Below, piece by piece: positions 32,701-42,780 of a stretch of DNA of 64,000 bases. A program made the translations under genes and the position numbers. How positions within the stretch are numbered: the first letter of the stretch is position 1; every line of letters begins with the position of its first letter. Source of the stretch: Gracilaria gracilis (lineage: Eukaryota; Rhodophyta; Florideophyceae; Gracilariales; Gracilariaceae). The notes under the pieces are model-generated. The model worked only from the letters and a program-made list of their open reading frames with translations, made no database searches and was not told where the DNA came from. Location: positions 1 to 64,000 of the forward strand of contig JARGSG010000198.1 of assembly GCA_030374805.1 (NCBI GenBank), in the 5' to 3' direction.

Positions 32701-35355
32701 CATATTCTACATGATTTGAGACGCCGAAGATACGAGTCTGTGGGTGTTCCAAAAGGACTCAGGATTGAGATTACGAGCACTTTCAACGAATTATGGTTCC
32801 TTGAAGAAGTGAAGTATCTCTTGAAGTCCCAGAGACAGCGTGATCTCTTGTCGGATAATGATCTATTATTGGCGGCGTCTGATCCGCGCCTTCAAAGCGT
32901 CGGAGGTATTCCTTGGTGGTGGACGTATCGCACGCTCCCAGACTCCACCTCTGGTCAGAATCCGTTTAATCCGGTATGGATACTTGAAAATGGCTACGAC
33001 GTGGAACTGGACATGGAAGAAAAGCACGTTGAACAATCTTTGGCTCTGTTCTTGGAAGCCAAGTCCGTGCTGGTTCCCAACGCAAACCCCCGCACAAACT
33101 TTGCAAGCCCTGGAATTTCGTTTTTGAAGAGGAAATATAACCCTGCTCTTTTCACTGAGTTCTGTCTGCTTCTCAGTTGGGTATCCCTTGAGACAGCAAG
33201 ATGCATGGTTGAAAGCCTTCTATGCGATACGAGGTCTGGAAAAATGATATGCGCACCATATATCATGCAAGCTGCTGGTATTCCAGAGTCCTGGTTGGTG
33301 TTTGGGTATCCGTGTACTCTGTTTTCCAGACTGCTTGGAATCGATGTGAAATTCCGGAAACCCCTTGCCTTGGGATTTCCGCGTGAAGTCCTTGGGCTAT
33401 CAGGGGGATATAGGTCTATCAAACAGATCGAGACACGTCTTGTATACAACCTTAATGGGGAGAACGAATTGCTCCCGTCGAAAATGATCATTTCATGGTC
33501 GAGAAAGAACAACGCACTTCTCGAAAACATTGGAATAAGTGAGAGATCTTTATCGTTAACCACAGAACTGAGAGAAATGAGTCCCTTCTATCATTTACTT
33601 GACATTGTGTCCAGGATAACCACCGATATGGTAACCAAGCTTTCCTTATCCGGATTTCAGAGTGCGGAGTCTAACAATGCGGAGGACGAAGGCCTCCTTC
33701 GGCTTGCAATTCTTGTTGTACGTCTACTGTTGTCCGACATACTGGATAACCTCAAGTTGAATCTGAACGGAGGGAATGACGAAGAGCATCCCTCAAACAG
33801 AGAAGCTTCACACCAGGAACGAAGTCAAGCTCGCATTTCATTCTCCGAAATCAAGAGCGCGGCTGAAGCATTTCAAGAGCAAGGCTTCAGGAACCCACTC
33901 TGGAAGATCTCTTCACTGGAAAATGAGCATCACGCAAATAGGACGCAAACGTCTTTCAAGGATCGGCACAGGAACGCACTAAAGAAACTGCTTTCTTTTT
34001 ATCCTGGGATGATAGCCTTGAATTCGTCTGTGCTTTACAACAACACATACTGTCCAAGGTACAAGGAATTGAATGCAGATGGAACAATGAAGTTCTCCAC
34101 GTTCATTCAAAGACTGTACCGCAGCTCAGAGGCGTTGGACCACTTTTCGGATATAGTCCACCCAAGCTCCTCAATTTCTCGAAGGTTTCGCGCAGAGAGA
34201 AACGGTTCATTGTGGATAACGCCTATTGCGATTAGAATGATTGAAGGTGTTCTCCAGCAAGAGTGCAAGCAGTTGCCCTTGCAACGAAGGGTAGCTATGG
34301 AGCAGCGCTTCGGCGATTGTTTTGGTGGACATCTTACCAGAGTCCTAAAGGCGGCTGGTTTTGACGTTGTTTGTCCTCTTATCGTCGACCCCCAACCGAA
34401 TATACGGGATGGCACTTGTGTTCTCTGGGATATTAGTTGCGCATTCACTGCTCTGCACTACGGTATAACAGAGCCAGCACTTATAACACGAACTCCTGTT
34501 AGTGATGAAATAGAATTTGAAGGCACGCAGGCAGCCATATTGAGGAGGGCTTGGGCCTACTCTGGTAGATTAACTTCTTTCTTGTGCACAACGCAGAACA
34601 CTATTCAGAAAATGAACGTCCTTCTTGAACGCAGGAAGGGAGTTTTGCTACGGAATGATTTGGAAAGTACGAAATTCTTCACGACAGAATATGTGAAGCT
34701 TTCCAAACAGTACTTCAGTCACCCTGCCATAGGCGAGGTAACCCGGAATATAATATGGAGAAAGTGTCAAGAATTGTTTGGTGCAAACAATGGGACAAAA
34801 GTGACCGAGTGGGCTTATGAACTCGTTACGAAACTCATTGCGCTTCGAAAAAAACTTGGTGATGAAGGCATGGCTGTGTTTGTACACGAATCCTCTGAAA
34901 CAGGTGCAGCCTGTGTACACACTATTCGAGAAAAACCTACAAACTTGGAATGTAGAACGGCCGAGAGCGAGGCATTTGGAGTTTTGCCGAACATTTTGAA
35001 CAAACCGATTCCTGCAGAGTACTACCAAGTGACAAATCAAGTTCACGGCCGAAATTCGAAGAGAACCAGCGTTCGAAAGTCAGGGCTGATTTTGGTTAAA
35101 GCTGGATTTGTGTTCAAAGCGAGGTCGGAATACAAACGAAAAAGAGTCAGTCTAGAAGAGGAAAATGAAATTGAGGCACAAGATATGCTTCATCGTTACA
35201 GGGGTTATACCATATCCGATGTATATGAAAACAACAATGGAAACAGCGAAGATGTGGAAACTATCTGCAGATCACATTCCCAATGGCGACTCGCTCCCAC
35301 CGAGAATCTTCTCACCATATACAACTCCAGCGCTCTTCAGCTCTTGGCAGAATGA
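29794..35355 (+). CDS. Unknown giant protein with one in-frame amber codon
   Basis: From ATG ATG at 29794 the frame runs 1853 codons to TGA, broken only by TAG at codon 445. The first part has several cysteine pairs (NSCSACAEI, DYCWECVSN, IYACVPRVQVC) that suggest a zinc-binding module, then an acidic stretch. The part after the amber codon (about 1400 residues) looks like continuous folded protein with conserved-looking aromatic and basic blocks (GGIPWWWTYRTLP, LSFYPGMIALNSSVLYNN, TCVLWDISCAFTALHYG). I found no Walker box, polymerase motif, DDE or tyrosine-recombinase signature, so it is not assignable by eye. As the largest gene it is a candidate for the element's main enzyme. One interruption in 1853 codons is far fewer than neutral decay of an old copy would give. 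Confidence 0.7.
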
Positions 35356-35650
35356 ATACATCAATACCCATGTGCTGGTTCTATAGTAATAGATACTTTT
35401 TAGAAGGCAAACGACAACATTTTTGCACGACTCCACTACCCATGAAAATATGGCTTTCCCAAAAAGTAAATCACTCCATACTACTTGTTCTTAAAACGCG
35501 CCAAAATCTTGTGAGTACATTTGATTGGACAGTATGATCATTTTCTGTGACTCGCTCCGACCGGGAACACACCAAAAATGTTCACAACTCCACTATTGAA
35601 CATTTTTCAGATCATCTTACTAACAACAAGGAAGAGGGTTGCGCTTGGAT
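35356..35650. other. Spacer between giant gene and palindrome array
   Basis: No supported gene. Confidence 0.4.
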
Positions 35651-35920
35651 CTGACACGTGGATTTGTTCTTTTGGAAGATCCACGTGTACAAACAGGGTA
35701 CACGTGGATCTTCCAAAATGAAAGATCCACGTGTACAAACAGGGTACACGTGGATCTTCCAAAATGAAAGATCCACGTGTACGAACAGGGTACACGTGGA
35801 TCTTCCAAAATGAAAGATCCACGTGTACAAACAGGGTTCACGTGGATCTTCCAAACTGAAAGATCCACGTGTACAAACAGGGTACACGTGGATCTTCCAA
35901 AATGAAATATCCACGTGTCA
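35651..35920. repeat. 46-bp tandem array of six 35-bp palindromes, right end of element B
   Basis: Units start at about 35653, 35699, 35745, 35791, 35837 and 35883. Each holds ACACGTGGATCTT, a CCAAAATGA-type centre and AAGATCCACGTGT, followed by the spacer ACAAACAGGG. The first and last units are the most diverged. It looks like a CRISPR array at a glance, but the spacers are constant. It is the densest cluster of the element's sites and probably marks its right end. Confidence 0.9.
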
Positions 35921-36818
35921 GAAGTGCAAAAGAACCAAGGTTTGGAAGCGGAGTTATTGAAAGGATCAGGAACAATGGAGACCGAACGTGTCATGAAAAG
36001 TATGAGCAATTTTAGTTTTATACCGACTCCAAACACTTTTTTGTAAACGTTTTCACCACACATTCGAGTTTATTAGGTCTCATGTCCCCACCCGAATCAA
36101 AAACACAAAAATGAATATATTATACCCGGCCGCCATTGCACCAGAAAAATGGCTATGAAGATGTGAGCTTTATGTACAAATCAAAAGAAGAGGTTCCTAC
36201 AAATTGGTGTCAAATTTGAAACTTTCAACTTTACTTTTGTTATCGAATCCTAAGCCGTAACCACAATCGTGCTCACTCAGATCGGTTCAATGTCCTTCCC
36301 GTTGAACACCCCAATCTACGGCTATTGGATGCGGGAGTGGGTTAAGGAGCTATAGAACTTGTTAAATACAATGGTTACGGATATTCCAGCGATGAGCACT
36401 TTTCATGCAGGAGATAGAAATTCGTAAATGTACCCAAACTTAAAGACACAAATACTAAACAATAAGACAGTATGCACTGCGGTTAATTTCCGAGCCCCGA
36501 TCAATAAAACGATTACTCTTCTGACACACCGCAAAGAGTTTGGCTGAAATAATTGTGCGGCATCTGACTTTGTTGGATCTTTTTCGAACCACTTCTATCT
36601 TTGCAAACGTGCTTTGCAGGTACCTTTTCCAGTTGGACAGGTTGGGCAGTGTTAATGCTGAAATAGCAAAGCTTCTTAGTGGTAATGTGCCTTCATTACC
36701 GTCGCCCGTTTTCGTATTATGATGGCAACCTCAGTTTTCCTGAAGGAGAAAACCCTTTGGGAATGGTAGAGTGTCCCCTTTCTACTTATTTAGGCCATAC
36801 TAACTTGAATGCCGCACA
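35921..36818. other. Spacer right of element B
   Basis: AT-rich; no supported gene. Confidence 0.4.
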
Positions 36819-37475
36819 GAGCCAGGGCGTGGGGGACTCCTACATGAGAAAGGCATTGATTTCGTACCGTCTCGAAAAATTTCACACTGGTATATGAGAG
36901 GTGATGCAACCGCAGTCCTAGCTGCGAAGCAAGTGTGCAAAGATGGATGTGGTTCGAAAAAGTTCAAACCAAGTCAGAGCCAGGGCGTGTGTGACTCCTA
37001 CATGAGAAAGGCATTGATTTTCTGCCGTATGGAATTCTTTCTAACTGGTATATGAGAGGTGATGCAACCGCAGTCCTAGCTGCGAAGCAAGTGTGCAAAG
37101 ATTGATGTGGTTCGAAAAAGTTCAAACCAAGTCAGAGCCAGGGCGTGTGGGACTCCTACATGAGAAAGGCATTGATTTTCTGCCATATGGAATTCTCTCT
37201 CACTGGTATATGAGAGGTGATGCAACCGCAGTTCCAGCTGCGCAGCAAGTGTGCAAAGATGGATGTGGTTGGAAAAAGTTCCAACCAAGTCAGAGCCAGG
37301 GCGTGTGGGACTCCTACATGAGAAAGGCATTGATTTTCTGCCGTATGGAATTCTTTCTCAATGGCATATGAGAGGTGATGCAACCGCAGTCCTAGCTGCG
37401 AAGCAAGTGTGCAAAGATTGATGTGGTTCGAAAAAGTTCCAACCAAGTCAGAGCCAGGGCGTGGGGGACTCCATT
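36819..37475. repeat. 158-bp tandem repeat, four full copies
   Basis: GAGCCAGGGCGTG recurs at 36819, 36977, 37135, 37293 and 37451, exactly 158 bp apart. Units differ by a few substitutions. The frames of 80-107 codons across it follow the repeat and are not genes. Confidence 0.93.
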
Positions 37476-37888
37476 TCAAAAGATAGAGGTAGCTCGAGAA
37501 CGTTCAAACTGAGTCACAAGTAGCTCGTGAGTGCAAAAGGTACCAACAGAATATATCTCAATATTGACTTTGCTGTGGGACCAAATAGGAAACCAGAAAC
37601 ACGAAGTCAGTGACGCAGTCGATACCCATTGCTTTCACCAGTTCGAGGTCATAAAAAGAGCGCGGAACGACACGAGTGACTCAAGATGACTCATCTGAAC
37701 ATCGCGATTTGGGCTGCAAAAAATTGGTTCACGAAAACATATGTATGCGATAAAGGCCAAAACGAAAAGGAATATCGCCCCATTAAAGATCCTTTCAAGA
37801 CTTATCATCATTAAAACAAGCAAATCAGATCATCAGGACTAATCTGGGCGCATATGCAACATATCCCGCATACCCGCAAGTTAGTAGT
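37476..37888. other. Spacer left of element C
   Basis: No supported gene. Confidence 0.4.
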
Positions 37889-38077
37889 ACCTAAACTTAA
37901 ACCCCTAAAACCTAGGGTTTTAGGAAATCTCGGCTATGCACTCGGCCGACCGCGGTCCGAGTTGCCACGTGTAAGGCCATGATCTCGGGCGACCGAGGTC
38001 CGAGTTGCCACGTGTAAGACCATGATCTCAGCCGACCGCGGTGCATCCTTGCCACATTTAGGGGTTTTAGGGGGGCT
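37889..38077. repeat. 43-bp repeats between inverted telomere-like motifs
   Basis: At 37889-37925 ACCCCTAAAACC runs straight into TAGGGTTTTAGG, two telomere-like words facing each other. Then come 2.7 copies of a 43-bp unit (37941, 37984, 38027; key part CCGAGTTGCCACGTGTAA). At 38057-38077 TTTAGGGGTTTTAGGGGGG follows in the G-rich orientation. It resembles a structured element end. Confidence 0.65.
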
Positions 38078-38372
38078 CCTGTTATTCTTTTCACACCCAG
38101 TACTCCCGACTCAAATTTTTATTCTTTATCATATATTTCCTATTTATTAGCTTTCATATTCGTGAACTACGTTACTCCTCTTTATGGAATTCTTTTTATT
38201 CTGTAACACATTTTCCATTGTCCATAGCTTTCATAATGGTATAGTACCTTAATTACTCCATATGAATTGCGGGTACCTGTTCCTCACCTCGATTCGTGGG
38301 ACACTGTTAAAATTCCTGCATAGTATAACGTTTAATGTTTAGGGACTTTAATTTGGGCATACATGCACTCAG

Positions 38373-41300
38373 TTACTTGGATTTGGGGGATTTCATTTTT
38401 CGCACAAGTTCCTCGACCTTGGCCATACACGTCTTCCATTCCTTCTTAATTGCTGTGTCAGAAACAACTTCCAATAGCGACTGCGCTTCTTCCATCATGG
38501 CCGCATAACCACCCTTCTTTGAACACTCCGTACTGCTTAAATGTCTATCATTTGCCTCAATTCCTGGCGATGAAGGGCTTCGTACACCTTGTTGGACTCC
38601 TATCGTTTCCGGTGTGCGACACAAATCTTCGCCGTCAATTCCGGCGCGCGTGCTTCCCACCACCTCTCGATATTTTGATATCACGACGGGCGTCATTTTT
38701 CCCATTCCTTTATCTATGGAACACTCCTGCCCCAACGTCTGCATTTTATCCACGATCTTCGAGTCCCTCATTACCTTTGATATCACCTTCTTTTTCGTTT
38801 CTGGCGATCCATTACCATCCATTGCCAGTAACCCATGTAGCACCCCTGTGAGAGCCTGCGGGAGAGGTCCATAGGATTCGCCTTGGGGGTTACTACGCGC
38901 GCTACCTTCGGGTTCTTCGCTCCACACCGCATGCTCCTTCAGATCCGATGGATGCTTTCCGGTTCGCGCATCAGCTGAGAGTGTCGGCTCCGTGCGTTCG
39001 TCTGGTACCACCGACCCGGTTTCACCTGGGACCTGAGGTTCTTCCCTTCCGTCAGGCACAGACTGATTTGCCTCCGTAGGAAATGGACACGGTTCCCCTT
39101 CGGCACGTCTTGACTGGTCTCCATCCCATTCAGCCTTCGCATCTCTTCCCGCCATCCACAATTCTGAACTTTGGTTCAGCTTCGATCGCTTCGGGGGTCG
39201 CTCCATGAAATCTTCATCTTCGTTCTCCCCCTCCTTTTTCTCTTTCTCTTTACTTTCCTTCGTATCTCCGACTCTGGTACGGCTGCCCTCCTCGCACTTG
39301 GACGTGGTGGTTGCTTCTTTGCGTGGTACCGGCACTTCAGTGAAATTCTTGCTCTGCTCTGCAACTGGGCCGCTAGCAGTGTTCAAGACGAGTTCAGGTC
39401 TTTTCCTAATCGACACACACTTTGGATCTCTCCCCGTCCAGTAGAAAGGAGAACTTTCTACGTACCTCTCCCCGTTACGCTCGTACATTTCCTTCAGGGA
39501 CTGCAGCCGTGTTTGCACATCTTTCCTATACCCTTTAAAGGTATATGACTTGTACATGGCTGTCATGTACAATTGCACAGCAGCATAGTCTCCTTCAAGA
39601 AACAAACGATGGTTCTTTGACACTATGGAAACATGATATGCCACGTAAAAACCACATTCCAATCCGTTCTGTACATCCTTCTTCACAGGGTAAAAGGATA
39701 CTCTTTCTTTCAATTGCGTAACAGTAAGTTTCCGAGTTCCAGGATATGCCGCCACGAGGTAATGGAATATATTGTCCCTCATTCCCTCTTGCGGTGACCC
39801 TTTCTCCATGCTATCAATCCAAAACACAGCAGCTTTCTTCTCCGTCGGTGGGGCTTTGGTCCTCCTCACCTGCTCCATTTCCTGCAGAACACTGGGGAAG
39901 TTCACAACCACAGCCAGAGTCCAATGGTTTGCCCCCACCATAGGTAACAACGTAATACGTGAAAACCATGTTCGTTGATGCCATAATAAAGTCCTACCAG
40001 CAACAGATTTTGTCCTTCTCTTGAGCGTTTCCAATGGTTCCTTGCCTTCGTGCAGAACCGTTCCAAACCAACCCTCCAACATAAGTGAGTCCATGAGGTA
40101 AACATCGGGTAAACAATCAGTGTGCCAATTCGACAGATACTGGATGGTGAACATCACTGCACTATCCGATGCCATGTTGAACGTTGTAATTCGCTTATGA
40201 TCTTCTTGGAACAACTCAAACCGGTTACCGGATACCCCTCCCTTCACCTTTACGGCAATTTCTTTGGCGCGATTCTTCTTGTATTGAGCAATTGCGATCT
40301 CTACTATCTCTCCCAAGTCGAAGGTTTTCTTAGGTCCACCTTTCTTCATAACTTCCTTCACCCTATCGCGGACTATCTTCATTACCTCAAACTTCTCCTT
40401 CTTTAACACTATCTCCTCGGCATCTTCTCCATCCTCCTCTTCCGCCTCCTCATTTACGCGACCTTCCAGCTCATTGACACGTGCTGCAGTCCCAGGCTGT
40501 GTCCAGTCTATATATGACTCCCAACCCGGGGGTGGGCCCTTCAATAATGTGAGCGTCGCCTTCTTCCCAGATTTCTTGCGTCCCCTTCCCTTCCCGTCCA
40601 CCTCGCTTCCAGTACTATCTGTGAACTTATAATCGCAGTCCATCCCTTCATGAATTCGACTTTTCCAAAGCTCAACTCTATCCTTAATCTTCTCTGCTGA
40701 CCAGTTCTTTACGATGTGCAACGTCCGCCGATTGAACACTGCTATACCGTCAGATTCTAATTCGCACAGATATGGCACCACACCAGCTCTCAATAGCCTT
40801 TGAGCTCCAGATATGTAGCCTTGTATAGTGGGCGTCACATTCTTTTTCGTATTCTTAGCGGATTCGGGTTTGGGTTTCAACTCTTTCGGAGAGAGGAATT
40901 CAATGGCATACCTACTGCTCTCTTCCGTATCTTCTTTCAGCTCCTCGTATGCGTCAAGGAGCTTCTGTTGCGTCATTGCAGGCATTCGCCGACGGCGTTT
41001 CCCAGAAGCCAACATCTTCTCGCTTTCGCGCCATTGCCAGTACTCCTGGAGACGTCCAAAGCTTTCGACCTGCTGCATGACTGTGAAGGGTTCAGGCCTC
41101 GACTCTGTGGCCTCTAGGTGATGCCACATCACTGCCCCATGTGTCACCACTGAAATAGGGCGGCCGAACTCTGTTATACTACTGAGATCTACCACCTGAT
41201 ACGGTAACAGCTTGATTTGCATCATATGCGCTGCGGCTAAAAGACGATGACCCCCGCCAATAACAACCAGCAGACCTTTGGGAAACTTCACATCCGATTC

Positions 41301-41507
41301 CACCACGAGGACAGCTTGGTCACAACGGAACCTATGTGGCTCCCCAATATCTTTGCACACACGTTCCAAGTTCGTCTTCATTGAATGGCGCCCAGTGAAT
41401 GGGCCAACGAATAAATCGATGTGCGCATAGCGTACCTTACTGAATCTCGCGTCGCATATTCTCTCAAACACAAGCGTAGACAAAGAGCTCTTTCCTTTGC
41501 TTGCCAT
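38373..41507 (-). CDS. ParB-like and Ulp1-type (C48) protease fusion protein
   Basis: The product has 1044 residues. The N-terminus has a ParB/sulfiredoxin-like box, GLLVVIGGGHRLLAAAHMM (78-96). Residues about 440-650 form a Ulp1/SENP-type cysteine protease: GANHWTLAVVV (His528), AVFWIDSM (Asp565), VQNGLECGFYVAYH (Gln613, Cys618), the full catalytic set in the right order and spacing. The C-terminal 350 residues are hydrophilic and charged, with a PPKRSK-type nuclear signal and a helical end (ATKIKKEWKTCM-like). Ulp1 proteases cut SUMO-like modifiers and are common cargo of eukaryotic DNA transposons. The join of a ParB-like domain with a C48 protease is unusual. It diverges from the 592-aa gene across a spacer with three palindromes. 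Confidence 0.8.
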   Translation of the reverse strand: MASKGKSSLSTLVFERICDARFSKVRYAHIDLFVGPFTGRHSMKTNLERVCKDIGEPHRFRCDQAVLVVESDVKFPKGLLVVIGGGHRLLAAAHMMQIKLLPYQVVDLSSITEFGRPISVVTHGAVMWHHLEATESRPEPFTVMQQVESFGRLQEYWQWRESEKMLASGKRRRRMPAMTQQKLLDAYEELKEDTEESSRYAIEFLSPKELKPKPESAKNTKKNVTPTIQGYISGAQRLLRAGVVPYLCELESDGIAVFNRRTLHIVKNWSAEKIKDRVELWKSRIHEGMDCDYKFTDSTGSEVDGKGRGRKKSGKKATLTLLKGPPPGWESYIDWTQPGTAARVNELEGRVNEEAEEEDGEDAEEIVLKKEKFEVMKIVRDRVKEVMKKGGPKKTFDLGEIVEIAIAQYKKNRAKEIAVKVKGGVSGNRFELFQEDHKRITTFNMASDSAVMFTIQYLSNWHTDCLPDVYLMDSLMLEGWFGTVLHEGKEPLETLKRRTKSVAGRTLLWHQRTWFSRITLLPMVGANHWTLAVVVNFPSVLQEMEQVRRTKAPPTEKKAAVFWIDSMEKGSPQEGMRDNIFHYLVAAYPGTRKLTVTQLKERVSFYPVKKDVQNGLECGFYVAYHVSIVSKNHRLFLEGDYAAVQLYMTAMYKSYTFKGYRKDVQTRLQSLKEMYERNGERYVESSPFYWTGRDPKCVSIRKRPELVLNTASGPVAEQSKNFTEVPVPRKEATTTSKCEEGSRTRVGDTKESKEKEKKEGENEDEDFMERPPKRSKLNQSSELWMAGRDAKAEWDGDQSRRAEGEPCPFPTEANQSVPDGREEPQVPGETGSVVPDERTEPTLSADARTGKHPSDLKEHAVWSEEPEGSARSNPQGESYGPLPQALTGVLHGLLAMDGNGSPETKKKVISKVMRDSKIVDKMQTLGQECSIDKGMGKMTPVVISKYREVVGSTRAGIDGEDLCRTPETIGVQQGVRSPSSPGIEANDRHLSSTECSKKGGYAAMMEEAQSLLEVVSDTAIKKEWKTCMAKVEELVRKMKSPKSK

Positions 41508-41691
41508 ATTTCACGTCCGAGAGGGGGAGTACCCGTAACGATTAGAGGCACGAAGCTTATCACGGCAACAAGAAAGCGTCTTCACAATGACCTCCACGAA
41601 GCTAAAACGATGCGCGGCGTGTCACGGTAGAATGGCGGCGGGCGGAGCTCCTTGCGCAAAGTACGACGACCAGCACGGGCAGGAACGCGCT

Positions 41692-41716
41692 AACTCAAGG
41701 ACAAAGTCCTGCATTT
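41692..41716. promoter_or_regulatory. Half-conserved copy of element C 25-bp palindrome
   Basis: AAGGACAAAGTCCTGCATTT keeps the right arm of the sites at 41994 and 42312. It lies 190 bp upstream of the ParB/Ulp1 gene start. Confidence 0.45.
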
Positions 41717-41993
41717 CGACACCCCCCCCCCCCCCATAACCATCACCCATGCACCAGTTCGCCCTCGCCTGCGCGTACCGCCCACGTGGCACGTATTGCA
41801 AGTCCATATTTCTCTATAACTTTCTGAAATTTTTCGCCCTCCACCAACAAGGGTACATGAATCAGCCAAAGGCGCCACAGAGGGAACAGAGTTTTATATT
41901 GCTGCTTGTCGCCCTTTACACCAACAACACGTGTTCGTTGTCAGATACACAGGTGCCCTGTATCTATAACTCCCCAAAAATATCTCCCCCCCA

Positions 41994-42018
41994 AAATGCG
42001 GGATAATGTCCTGCATTT
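41994..42018. promoter_or_regulatory. 25-bp palindrome of element C, copy 2
   Basis: Arms AAATGCGGGATA / TGTCCTGCATTT around one A, with two mismatches from perfect symmetry. Confidence 0.6.
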
Positions 42019-42311
42019 CACTGTAAGGAAATCTATGCTCTGAACACACCGCGTATTCGCCAGGTGCAAATGCCGTAGCCACACATATCTCAACTTGCAC
42101 GGCTACATGTTCTGCCCCTTCTTGTTCATTCACATAACGTGACACGTGCGGGTTGCATCAACCAATTACAACACGTTACATGTCTCTACAAGCAACAGGC
42201 CATGGAGTGTTTAAGGAGGGCTCTTCGCTTCCACTCGAGTCCCGATCTCCGGATCTCCCTCGTACCAACACCTGTTTTCCCGGTTTTTTTACTTATTCAC
42301 TGCCGGTTACG

Positions 42312-42336
42312 AAATGCAGGACAATGTCCTGCATTT
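42312..42336. promoter_or_regulatory. 25-bp perfect palindrome of element C
   Basis: Perfect 12-bp arms AAATGCAGGACA / TGTCCTGCATTT around one A. Repetition in a divergent promoter suggests an operator bound by a dimer, perhaps an element protein. Confidence 0.7.
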
Positions 42337-42780
42337 TCGTACTTCACTCCTGAAGCGTTCAACCGGCCCTCCATCCCCCGGGGCATACCACACGCGCTTC
42401 CCTACACACCATACACGCCATGTTACACCTCTCTCGAACTCCCTTCTCACACAAAGAGTTGAGACTTGGTTAGCTTCCCACCGCAGCTAAAGAATTCTAC
42501 AACTGCCCCGCCATTCTTTTCTCTCCTGAACTTTGCCTGCTGATGGGATCATCTGTTGCGCCCTTCTTGCCCCCCTCCTTTGCCGCCGATCTTCACCACC
42601 ACCTCCACATTCCTCTTTCTCTATCACATTTTTCGTTTTCTTCTACCTGTACCGCGCCTCGTCTCGGGAACTTCGTCGAACCTTTGGACGGCTCTCGCCC
42701 CATTTTGTCCATCTTGCCTACTACGACTGCGTGGGTACAACCGCTCCTTCGATTTCAGGGTTGCGAATATACATATTGCA

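Larger units (their letters stand above)
16933..35920. mobile_element. Element B: large gene-bearing DNA element of unknown family
   Basis: Six long genes are tied together by a shared 35-bp palindrome that occurs in every intergenic region holding a gene start, with clusters at both ends (two in 197-bp repeats on the left, six in 46-bp repeats on the right). Clustered sites near both ends resemble the subterminal repeats that transposases bind. Products include a telobox SANT/Myb protein, a ParB-like protein and a USP-like protease. No terminal inverted repeat or target duplication could be found by eye, so the limits are approximate. No polymerase, capsid or reverse transcriptase is seen. 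An alternative is a host gene cluster under one regulator. Confidence 0.5.
41508..42780. other. Divergent promoter region of element C
   Basis: 1.27 kb between starts at 41507 (minus) and 42781 (plus). It contains a C-homopolymer run near 41721 and three copies of a palindrome with right arm TGTCCTGCATTT, listed separately. The long frame before 42781 is T/C-rich and probably untranslated. Confidence 0.5.

Noticed and set aside
35651-35920. CRISPR-like array
   Set aside because: Both the repeat and the spacer are constant, so it is a plain 46-bp tandem repeat; the sequence is also clearly eukaryotic.
38373-41507. Viral origin of elements B and C
   Set aside because: No capsid, envelope, packaging ATPase, polymerase or reverse-transcriptase motif was seen in any of the nine genes; a protease and ParB-like boxes alone do not indicate a virus.
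42556-42780. N-terminal extension of the 592-aa gene
   Set aside because: The extra 75 codons are T/C-rich promoter-type sequence with overlapping frames on the same strand; the MSYGTM start is cleaner.
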